A program made the translations under genes and the position numbers. Source: Anaeromyxobacter oryzisoli (GTDB lineage: Bacteria; Myxococcota; Myxococcia; Myxococcales; Anaeromyxobacteraceae). From it: a stretch of DNA of 35,859 nt. How positions within the stretch are numbered: position 1 is the stretch's first letter; every line of letters begins with the position of its first letter. Below are positions 16,137-23,048 of the stretch, piece after piece. The notes under the pieces were generated by a model. It saw nothing but the letters and a program-made list of their open reading frames with translations. It searched no databases and had not been told where the DNA came from. Location: NCBI RefSeq assembly GCF_022690765.1, contig NZ_JALCZA010000047.1:1-35859 (forward strand), in the 5' to 3' direction.

Positions 16137-16155
16137 TGGCGAGCGGCGGTCCCGT

Positions 16156-16968
16156 CTACCGCGCCCCGCGGACCTCGCGGATCACCTCGAGCATCGGCCC
16201 GTGCAGGGCGGGGGTGGCCGCGAGGATGTCGCCGGTCTCCAGCATCCGGTCCCCGCCGTCGTGATCGGTGACGACGGCCCCCGCCTCGCGGGCCAGCAGG
16301 ATCCCCGCCGCGATGTCCCACGGCTTGAGCCGCTCCTCCCAGAAGCCGTCGAGCCGGCCGCTCGCGACCGACGCGAGATCGAGGGCGGCGCTCCCCAGCC
16401 GCCGCACGCCGCGGGCCCGGGTCACGAACGCCCCGAACAGCCGGAGGGTCGGCTCGTGGTTCGTGTGGATGTCGTAGGGGAAGCCGGTGACGAGGAGCGC
16501 GTTCTTCAGCCCCTCGCGGCCGGACGGGGCGAGGCGGGTCTCGCCCCCGCCCCCGCATCGAAGGAAGGCGCCGTGCCCCCGGGCCGAGGTGAACAGCTCG
16601 TCGCGGATGGGGTCGTAGGTCGCGCCGGCCGCGAGCCCGCGGTCGTCGGCGACCGCCACGTTGACCGCGAAGATGGGGAGCCCGTGGGCGTAGTTCGTGG
16701 TGCCGTCCAGCGGGTCCACGATGAAGCGCAGGCCGCCGCCGGCCGCGCCGCGCGCGCCGGACTCCTCGGCGAGCACGGCCGCGCCGGGGAAGCGTTGCGC
16801 GAGCCACCCGAGGACCGCGGCCTCGCTCGCCCGGTCCGCGTCGGTCACCAGGTCGATCTTGCCCTTCAGCTCGACGGTGCGAGGCTTGCCCCACCGCTCG
16901 CGGAGGACCGCGCCTCCCCGCCGCGCCGCCTCGACGCACGCCTCCTGCAGCTCCCGCTCCGCCGACAT
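16156..16968 (-). CDS. Inositol monophosphatase family protein
   Basis: This 270-aa protein has the metal-dependent inositol monophosphatase signatures: ALAEES-type segment VLAEESGA, motif A FIVDPLDGTTNYAHG with the metal-ligating Asp pair, and motif B RLKPWDIAAGILLAREAG. It hydrolyses inositol-1-phosphate or related sugar phosphates (SuhB type); the alternative is a 3',5'-bisphosphate nucleotidase, less likely given the length. AAGGAAG lies 6 nt before the ATG. It is convergent with the M23 gene (19-bp gap). Confidence 0.93.
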   Translation of the reverse strand: MSAERELQEACVEAARRGGAVLRERWGKPRTVELKGKIDLVTDADRASEAAVLGWLAQRFPGAAVLAEESGARGAAGGGLRFIVDPLDGTTNYAHGLPIFAVNVAVADDRGLAAGATYDPIRDELFTSARGHGAFLRCGGGGETRLAPSGREGLKNALLVTGFPYDIHTNHEPTLRLFGAFVTRARGVRRLGSAALDLASVASGRLDGFWEERLKPWDIAAGILLAREAGAVVTDHDGGDRMLETGDILAATPALHGPMLEVIREVRGAR

Positions 16969-17076
16969 GCCGCTTCCTTTCTTTCGTCCCGGGTGACGCC
17001 ACAGGATAGCGGTCCGGCGCTCCGGCCGCACCCCAGGCGGACCCGCGCGCGGTGGGCACCCGGCCGACGCGCTTGC

Positions 17077-17082
17077 TACACT
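17077..17082 (+). promoter_or_regulatory. Putative -10 element of 95-aa membrane protein (leaderless)
   Basis: TACACT ends 6 nt before the ATG at 17089; there is no Shine-Dalgarno in between. Confidence 0.4.
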
Positions 17083-17088
17083 CGGGCC

Positions 17089-17376
17089 ATGCTCAAGGCC
17101 CTCGCGGTGCTCCGCACCCTCTTCCTCGTCTTCATCGTCGGCTACACCGTCCGTGCGATGCCGTGGTGGACCAGCGTGGCGCGCACGTTCGACGAGCAGT
17201 ACGCCCGGTGCTCGGCGACCGTCGGGCTGCTCATGCGGGCGGCGTGGCTCGCGGTCGCCTGGATCGCCCTCGAGACCGTCCTCGGCTGGTTGATGGCGCG
17301 CCGCAGGCCGCTCGAGCCGGACGTCCCGAAGGCGCGCACCGGCGAGCCGCCCTTCGCGCCGCCGCCGCACCGCTAA
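17089..17376 (+). CDS. Small two-helix membrane protein, hypothetical
   Basis: This 95-aa protein starts MLKALAVLRTLFLVFIVGYT, with transmembrane helix 1 at about 5-23 and helix 2 at about 47-68, then a basic Arg-rich turn and a Pro-rich cytoplasmic tail. It is easily missed because the same frame stays open upstream through the antisense of the inositol monophosphatase gene. A TACACT box 6 nt before the ATG supports the short start. It diverges from that gene across 120 bp. Its TAA stop codon is supplied by the MITE-like repeat. No family recognised. Confidence 0.7.
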   Translation: MLKALAVLRTLFLVFIVGYTVRAMPWWTSVARTFDEQYARCSATVGLLMRAAWLAVAWIALETVLGWLMARRRPLEPDVPKARTGEPPFAPPPHR

Positions 17377-17464
17377 ACGGCCTATCATGATTCGAGAACG
17401 GTCAGCGGGGCAGGGCGCGAGGCGCGACACCGAAGGTGTTCGCGAATCGCGAACCCTCGTTTAG
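17373..17464 (-). repeat. MITE/REP-like intergenic repeat, short inverted copy
   Basis: This 92-bp element is inverted relative to the copy at 3747-3988. 17412-17464 is identical (53/53) to 3747-3799 in reverse complement, and 17373-17411 matches the right end of the long copy with four differences. The ~150-bp middle of the long copy is absent. The right end again provides a stop codon (CGC TAA ACGG), here for the 95-aa membrane protein. Confidence 0.8.
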
Positions 17465-17475
17465 TCGGGAGGCGG

Positions 17476-19266
17476 ATGCTGCCCCGCGCGTTCCTGCACC
17501 GGCTCCGCTCCTGGCTCCACCGCCGGGAGGTGTCGGTCTGGTACGACGCGCGCTATCGCCTCCCGCTGTCCGGCATCGAGGCGGCCGCGGGGATGGAGCC
17601 GCGCCGCGCCGACTACGCCGCGTGGTGGCTGGGGGAGACGGGCGCGGTGCCGCCCCGCGGGTTCCGCGCCCCCCGCCGGATCTCGTACGAGGACCTCGCG
17701 CGCGTGCACACCGCGGAGCTGCTCGAGTCGCTCGGCCGCCCCGACACGCTCGCGCACGTGTTCGCGGTCGATCCCTCCGACGTGCCCGTGGACGAGGTGA
17801 TGACGACCATCCGCCTCGCCTGCGGCGGGACGCTCGGCGCCGCGCGCGAGGCCCTCCGCACCCGCGCGCCGGCGCTGAACCTGCTCGGCGGGTTCCACCA
17901 CGCCGGGCCGGGCTCCGCGGGGGGGTTCTGCCCGGTGAACGACGTGGCGGTGGCGATCGCGGCGCTCCGGGCCGAGGGCTTCCAGGGCCCCGTCGCGGTC
18001 CTCGACCTGGACGCGCACCCGCCCGACGGGATCGCGCTCTGCCTCGAGCACGACCCTCGGAGCTGGATCGGATCGCTCTCCGGCTCCGACTGGGGGCCGC
18101 TCCAGCGCGTGGACGAGACCATGCTCCCCGAGGGCACCGGCGACGCGGGCTACCTCGACGCGCTGGGCGCCCTGCTCGCGCGGATGCCGCGCCCGGCGCT
18201 CGCCTTCGTGCTCGCCGGCGGGGACGTCCTCGCCGGCGACCGGATGGGCCGGCTCGGGCTCTCGCTCCGCGGCGCCCGCCGCCGCGACCTCCTCGCCGCG
18301 GCGGAGCTCGAGGGCGTCCCGAGCGTGTGGCTCCCCTCGGGCGGCTACTCCGGCGGCGCGTGGCGCGTGCTCGCCGGCACCGGGATGGCCCTCGCCACCG
18401 GCTCGGACCAGCCGATCCCCGAGGACTACGACCCGCTCCTCGCCCGGTTCACGACGGTCTCGCGCGAGATCTCGCCGGGCGAGCTCGGGGAGAGTGGGAG
18501 GCTCACCGCCGAGGACCTCGAGGAGGCGCTCGGGATCCGCCCGCACCGGCAGCGGCTCCTGCTCGGCTTCTACACGGCGGCCGGGATGGAGCACGCGCTG
18601 TACCGGTACGGCATCTTCGACCAGCTCGAGCGGCTCGGCTACCGCAACTTCCGGGCGGCGTTCGACGCGTCGGGGCTCGGCGAGCGGGTGCGGCTGTACG
18701 GCGAGGCGGCCGGGGAGGAGCACCTCCTCATGGAGCTGATCCTCGAGAAGCGACGCGTGCTCGGGGCCGAGGTGCTCTACGTCCACTGGCTGTCGCTGCG
18801 GAACCCTCGCGCCCAGTTCAGCGAGCGGCGCCCGCGGCTGCCCGGCCAGGACGTCCCGGGCCTCGGGCTCGCCAGCGAGGCGGGCTCGATGCTGGCGCGC
18901 ATGGCGGTGCGGCTCGGCCTCGCCGGCGTGGTCTTCCGGCCCGCGCACTATCACACCGCCTACGCGGCGCGTCACGAGTTCGCCTTCGTGGATCCGGAGC
19001 GACAGGGGCGGTTCGAGGCGCTGGTGCGCGATCTGCAGGACGTACCGCTCCTCGAGGCGACCGTCGCGGTGTCCGAAGGGCGGGTGACGATGGACGGCGC
19101 GCCCTACGCCTGGGAGGCCGACGAGATGGCGTACTGGCTGCGGGAGTCGCCGTCCGAGCCCGGCGAGGTGGAGCGCGAGCGCGAGCGCGTCCACTTCGCC
19201 GTCGTGCCCGCGCGCGCCGCGGCGGCCGTCACCGGACCGGCGCCGGCTCCGCCAGCAGCTCCCTGA
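17476..19266 (+). CDS. Histone deacetylase-family protein with extra C-terminal domain
   Basis: In this 596-aa protein, residues about 20-310 form a class I/II-like arginase/deacetylase domain: the His pair GFHH (141-142), DLDAH (177-181) and D250 in GGDVLAGD as Zn ligands, and the Gly-Tyr motif SGGY (Y291). All catalytic positions are filled, though HPPDG replaces the usual HxGDG/HQGNG loop. Bacterial members deacetylate acetyl-lysine or small acetylated amines such as acetylpolyamines. Residues about 320-570 form an additional domain I do not recognise (LLLGFYTAAGMEHALYRYG, VFRPAHYHTAYAARHEF), roughly doubling the usual length. GGAGG lies 5-9 nt upstream. The 3' end overlaps the convergent TlpA-like gene by 38 bp. 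Confidence 0.85.
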   Translation: MLPRAFLHRLRSWLHRREVSVWYDARYRLPLSGIEAAAGMEPRRADYAAWWLGETGAVPPRGFRAPRRISYEDLARVHTAELLESLGRPDTLAHVFAVDPSDVPVDEVMTTIRLACGGTLGAAREALRTRAPALNLLGGFHHAGPGSAGGFCPVNDVAVAIAALRAEGFQGPVAVLDLDAHPPDGIALCLEHDPRSWIGSLSGSDWGPLQRVDETMLPEGTGDAGYLDALGALLARMPRPALAFVLAGGDVLAGDRMGRLGLSLRGARRRDLLAAAELEGVPSVWLPSGGYSGGAWRVLAGTGMALATGSDQPIPEDYDPLLARFTTVSREISPGELGESGRLTAEDLEEALGIRPHRQRLLLGFYTAAGMEHALYRYGIFDQLERLGYRNFRAAFDASGLGERVRLYGEAAGEEHLLMELILEKRRVLGAEVLYVHWLSLRNPRAQFSERRPRLPGQDVPGLGLASEAGSMLARMAVRLGLAGVVFRPAHYHTAYAARHEFAFVDPERQGRFEALVRDLQDVPLLEATVAVSEGRVTMDGAPYAWEADEMAYWLRESPSEPGEVERERERVHFAVVPARAAAAVTGPAPAPPAAP

Positions 19267-19747
19267 TCTCGCGCTCGAGCCGCTCGCCGGCCGGCGCGTC
19301 GTACCCGACGTGGACGTGGCGCACGATCCCGCGCCGGTCGAGGACCAGCGTGGTGGGGAGCCGCTGGACGTCGAGCGGCTCGGACAGCCGCGCGCCCCCG
19401 CGATCCCACAGCACCGGGAAGCTCACCGGGTGCTCGGCGACGAAGGCCTCGAGCAGCGCGCGATCCTCGTCGAACGACACCGCCGCGACGGCGAGGCCGG
19501 CGTCGCCGTATCGCCGCGCGAGGGCGTCCAGCCGCGGGAGCTGCTCCTGGCACGGCTCGCACCACGTCGCCCAGAAGTCCACGACGCGCACGCGACCGTC
19601 CGTCGCGAGCCGCACCGTCCGTCCCGAGAGATCCTCCGCGGCGACGTCCACGGCCTTGCCCACCAGCGCCGGGGCGCGGAGCGCAGGGCGGGACGAGGCG
19701 CACGAGGCGCTGGCGGCGAGCACGGCCAAGGCGAGAACGCGGCGCAT
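19229..19747 (-). CDS. TlpA/ResA-type thioredoxin-fold lipoprotein
   Basis: This 172-aa protein has a lipobox (SASC, Cys16) and then a periplasmic thioredoxin-like domain with redox-active WCEPC (about 61-65), the cis-Pro segment RLPTTLVLD and a FDED central insert typical of the AhpC/TSA-TlpA group. Such proteins keep apocytochrome CXXCH cysteines reduced for heme ligation, or reduce other periplasmic disulfides. The neighbourhood, with at least 30 CXXCH motifs to the right, fits cytochrome c maturation, but that is contextual inference. A TAGAAT hexamer ends 6 nt before the ATG. Confidence 0.88.
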   Translation of the reverse strand: MRRVLALAVLAASASCASSRPALRAPALVGKAVDVAAEDLSGRTVRLATDGRVRVVDFWATWCEPCQEQLPRLDALARRYGDAGLAVAAVSFDEDRALLEAFVAEHPVSFPVLWDRGGARLSEPLDVQRLPTTLVLDRRGIVRHVHVGYDAPAGERLEREIRELLAEPAPVR

Positions 19748-19753
19748 CCCCTG

Positions 19754-19759
19754 ATTCTA
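19754..19759 (-). promoter_or_regulatory. Putative -10 element of TlpA-like gene (leaderless)
   Basis: On the minus strand TAGAAT (5/6 to TATAAT) ends exactly 6 nt before the start codon, separated by CAGGGG. Confidence 0.45.
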
Positions 19760-19856
19760 AGCCGGGAACCGCACCGCCGCCGGATCGCCGGCGCGATCCG
19801 CGCGAGCGCGCGCGCGCCCTGGAGAGCGCGGCGGCGCGTGCATCGCTGTCGCACAC

Positions 19857-19868
19857 GGTGATATCACC
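19857..19868. promoter_or_regulatory. 12-bp perfect palindrome, candidate operator of cytochrome operon
   Basis: GGTGATATCACC is a perfect dyad in the unusually AT-rich 294-bp gap upstream of the porin-dodecaheme operon. It is followed by CCGTACGG (19871-19878) and the dyad TGGGA-AAA-TCCCA (19888-19900). The AT-rich run TATTCGAAAAATTTTCC (19914 onward) probably contains the promoter. The binding protein is unknown. Confidence 0.35.
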
Positions 19869-20041
19869 CACCGTACGGATAGGACCGTGGGAAAATCCCA
19901 GGTGGGTAGCGACTATTCGAAAAATTTTCCTGATCTGGCGCAACATCGGATCCTGCGGTGTGTGCGAAGTTCCCGCGAACGCCGGTCGCTCGCGGTGTAC
20001 CACCGTCGCGACCCGAGACCGTCCGCCGAGGTGAGCACCTG

Positions 20042-21370
20042 ATGCGCCATACAAAGATGATCGCCACCGCCCTCGCGCTCGCCGCGGGCGTCGCGGTGCG
20101 AGCCGACACGATCGACGTCAGCTCGACCACCCTCGTGATGGGTGGCCAGCAGACCCGGTTCCGCGGCGGCACCGGGCTCGAGCTGGTCAACGTCGTCCCA
20201 GCCTACGAGATCCTCTCGCTCGCCGCGCGCGACGTGACGAACCCCGTCGCGAACGACCTCCAGCTCGTGATGTCGGGCTGGGGCTCGTGGGACATCGACC
20301 ACCGCCGGTGGGACAACGGCACCAGCACGAACCTGACCGGCGATCTCCAGACCGGGTACGTCCAGGGCTCCCTGCTCGACCGCCACCTCACGCTCCGGCT
20401 CGGCCGGGCGCAGGTGCAGACCGGCGTCGCGCGGATGCTCCACCTGGACGGCGGCGAGGTGATCGCCGTCCTGCCGCTCGGGTTCCGCGTCTCCGGGTAC
20501 GTCGGGGCGCCCGTCGCGGAGCGGTTCGCGTCGCGCTCCGGCATCCGGAGCTGGAACCCCCAGGGCGGCGACCTCGCCTACGGCGGCCGGATCGCCTACT
20601 CCCTGCCGTTCGCGGGCGAGCCGGGGCGCGGCCTCGACCTCGGCGCCTCCGCGAACTTCGTCCAGGACGGGAGCGATCCGGTCCGCGAGGAGGTCGGCGC
20701 CGACCTCCGCCTCCAGCCGATCCGCGACGTGACGCTCCTCGCGTTCGGCGCGTACAACATCGACGCCGGGCGGTACTCGGAGGCGAGCGTCCTCGGCACC
20801 TGGACGCCGATCCGCAAGCTGCACGTCTCGGCCGACTGGCACTTCTACGCGCCCGATCTCTTCCTCGCGCGGAACTCGATCCTCTCGGTCTTCTCGGCCT
20901 CGGACCGCAACCAGTTCGGCGGCGGCGTCGCGTACGACCTCTTCCGCGGCCTCACGGTGGCCGCCAACTACCACCTGCAGCTCGAGCCGGGGGCCGAGTC
21001 GGTGGGCACGAACTACGGCCACGACGCCGACGTGAGCCTCGACTGGTCGCGCGGCGCGACGTCCGCGGGCGTGCAGGGGCTCTTCCTCGACGCCCTCGAG
21101 AACGGCTACTGGGCCGGGCGCGTCTACGGCCGGCAGTCCTTCGGGAGGATGTTCGCCGCCGCCGACGTGATCGGCCACGTCTTCCGCGAGAAGGTGAACG
21201 GCGAGGACTACGCCGTCACCGGCACCCTCTCCGCCGGGGTCGAGCTGATCCGCGGGTTCTCCGCGGTCCTCTCGGGCCGGGCCGGAGTGACCCCGTACCT
21301 GGAGCAGACCTACGACGTCATGGCGAAGCTCGTGTACAACCAGACCTACGTGCGCCGGGAGGTGCGGTGA
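20042..21370 (+). CDS. Outer-membrane beta-barrel protein of a cytochrome conduit
   Basis: This 442-aa protein has a signal peptide (MRHTKMIATALALAAGVAVRA, cleavage after about residue 21) and then alternating hydrophobic/polar strands rich in Tyr, Trp and Phe throughout, as in a 16- to 20-strand barrel. It contains no CXXCH. It overlaps by one base (TGATG) the gene for a dodecaheme lipoprotein, which suggests it is the porin sheath of a porin-cytochrome electron conduit. It is analogous to MtrB, OmbB or ExtB in role; homology to any one of them is not claimed. I chose ATG 20042 because it is followed by the signal peptide and preceded by GAGG; the longer upstream frame is not coding-like. 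Confidence 0.82.
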   Translation: MRHTKMIATALALAAGVAVRADTIDVSSTTLVMGGQQTRFRGGTGLELVNVVPAYEILSLAARDVTNPVANDLQLVMSGWGSWDIDHRRWDNGTSTNLTGDLQTGYVQGSLLDRHLTLRLGRAQVQTGVARMLHLDGGEVIAVLPLGFRVSGYVGAPVAERFASRSGIRSWNPQGGDLAYGGRIAYSLPFAGEPGRGLDLGASANFVQDGSDPVREEVGADLRLQPIRDVTLLAFGAYNIDAGRYSEASVLGTWTPIRKLHVSADWHFYAPDLFLARNSILSVFSASDRNQFGGGVAYDLFRGLTVAANYHLQLEPGAESVGTNYGHDADVSLDWSRGATSAGVQGLFLDALENGYWAGRVYGRQSFGRMFAAADVIGHVFREKVNGEDYAVTGTLSAGVELIRGFSAVLSGRAGVTPYLEQTYDVMAKLVYNQTYVRREVR

Positions 21371-22443
21371 TGAACCGGCCCCTCCTCGCCCTCGCCGCCC
21401 TCGTCGCGGTGACGGGCTGCAAGCTCAAGCCGCTCTCCGAGACGCAGGCGACGCAGGAGCCGCCCTACGTCTTCCCCCACGCGCCGCACCTCGAGGCTGA
21501 CGTCGCGTGCAAGAACTGCCACGCCGGCATCGAGCGCGCGACCAAGCTCGACCCCGCGGCGCGGCACGTGAAGCTGCCGGCGAACATCTCGAAGAACGAC
21601 GACTGCAGCGGCTGCCACGACACCGAGCCGAAGATCACGGTGCCGGCCCGGCGCACGCCCGCCCGGCTCACGTTCGATCACGCGGCGCACCTCCCGCTCG
21701 TGAAGGGCGAGTGCAAGGCGTGCCACCGGTCGCTGACCGAGAAGGGCGACAAGCAGGCCCAGGTCCCGCCCATGGCGACCTGCACCGCCTGCCACAACCA
21801 CCAGCAGGACTTCGCCGAGGCGCGCTGCACGCCCTGCCACACGGATCTCAAGGGCTACAAGCCGCAGACCGCGTTCGCCCACCAGGGTGACTGGCTCCGC
21901 ATCCACGGCCAGCTCGCGCGGCCGGTCGCCGAGACCTGCGCGCAGTGCCACGACCAGACCTACTGCGCGACCTGCCACGCGCCCGAGACCACCCCGGCGC
22001 GGCCGTCGATCATCTGGCCGGAGGAGGTCACGCGGGCGTTCATCCACCGCGGCGACTACGTGTCGCGCCACACGATCGACGCCGCCGCCAACCCGGCGAG
22101 CTGCCGGAAGTGCCACGGCAGCGCGTTCTGCACCGCGTGCCACGAGCTGCAGGGCGTCTCGCCCACGGCGACCACCAACGTCCGGGATCCGCACCCGGCC
22201 GGGTGGGCGATCCGGGGCGGCGGCCCCGCCTTCCACGGCGACGCCGCGCGCCGGGACATCACGAACTGCGCCGGCTGCCACGACAACGGCGCCGACTCCC
22301 TGTGCGTCCGGTGCCACAACGTCGGGAACAGCATCACCCAGGGGCTCGGCCCCAACGGCCCGCACCCGGCGAGCTTCATCTCGAAGCACCGGAACGAGGA
22401 CAAGGCGAAGAACTCGATGTGCCTCGCCTGCCACCCGGGCTAG
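21370..22443 (+). CDS. Dodecaheme c-type cytochrome lipoprotein
   Basis: This 357-aa protein has a lipoprotein signal (VTGC, Cys17) and twelve CXXCH motifs: CKNCH, CSGCH, CKACH, CTACH, CTPCH, CAQCH, CATCH, CRKCH, CTACH, CAGCH, CVRCH and CLACH. The spacing and the FPHAPHL/FDHAAHL His segments recall cytochrome c7/c3-type modules with bis-His hemes. It is expected to be anchored in the outer membrane and move electrons across the periplasm or cell surface with the barrel encoded immediately upstream (1-base overlap, translational coupling). A strong intrinsic terminator follows 25 bp after the stop. It could be the periplasmic or the extracellular component; sequence alone does not decide. Confidence 0.93.
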   Translation: MNRPLLALAALVAVTGCKLKPLSETQATQEPPYVFPHAPHLEADVACKNCHAGIERATKLDPAARHVKLPANISKNDDCSGCHDTEPKITVPARRTPARLTFDHAAHLPLVKGECKACHRSLTEKGDKQAQVPPMATCTACHNHQQDFAEARCTPCHTDLKGYKPQTAFAHQGDWLRIHGQLARPVAETCAQCHDQTYCATCHAPETTPARPSIIWPEEVTRAFIHRGDYVSRHTIDAAANPASCRKCHGSAFCTACHELQGVSPTATTNVRDPHPAGWAIRGGGPAFHGDAARRDITNCAGCHDNGADSLCVRCHNVGNSITQGLGPNGPHPASFISKHRNEDKAKNSMCLACHPG

Positions 22444-22468
22444 GTCGAAATCACTCCGAGTCCGAACC

Positions 22469-22505
22469 GGGCCCGGTCGCGCGAGCGGCCGGGCCCTTTT
22501 CTTTC
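22469..22505 (+). terminator. Intrinsic terminator of the porin-dodecaheme operon
   Basis: GGGCCCGGTCGC (22469-22480), a GCGA loop and GCGGCCGGGCCC (22485-22496) form a 12-bp stem with one G-T wobble, followed by TTTTCTTTC. Confidence 0.88.
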
Positions 22506-23048
22506 GCGCGCTCCGGCGGGAGCGCCCATGCGCGACCAGGGGTCGAGCCGGTGTCGGCCGGACGGGACATCCGGTGGAATCGCGTCGTCGCACGCGCCGC
22601 GATCCGGCAAACCGGCTGGCGAGCGTCGGCGGCCGCGCCCGCTCGCCGCGCGCCGCTCGCAACCCGCACCCCCCAGATCACGACGAGGGTCAGAGGATGC
22701 GCGGAGCTCTACCTGGACTTCGTGCAGGCCGAGGACTCCGCTGGCTTCGGACGCGCCGGCGAGGGCGACCTCCGCCTCGCCCCGCGTCCACCGGGAACGC
22801 GAGCGCAGGAGTCGCTCCGGATCCTCTCCGCCTCCGTGACGCGCCAGGTCGGCGCCGAGCCGAAGCCGGTCGGGCGAGCCGACGCGCCGGCATGGGTCAG
22901 CGCCCCGGCGCGCAGTCCATCGACGATGCGCGCCAGGGCCAGCTCGCGCGTCCCTGGCCTCGGAGGCCGAGGCGTGCCTCGAGGAAGAAGACCGGGCTCG
23001 TTGCGCGATCCGAGCCTCGAGCCGACCGTCGATCCCCCTCCCGCCCCG
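22506..23048. other. Long intergenic region between convergent cytochrome genes
   Basis: This 543 bp separates the terminator from the 3' end of the decaheme gene. I see no recognisable gene, RNA or repeat. Open frames have irregular composition and no conserved motif. It could be a decayed gene. Confidence 0.5.

Noticed and set aside
16201-17376. 391-aa plus-strand protein
   Set aside because: Only the last 95 codons (from 17089) look real; the rest is antisense to the inositol monophosphatase.
19920-19965. Sigma54 promoter upstream of the porin gene
   Set aside because: TGGC occurs, but no GC lies at the required 10-nt spacing after GG.
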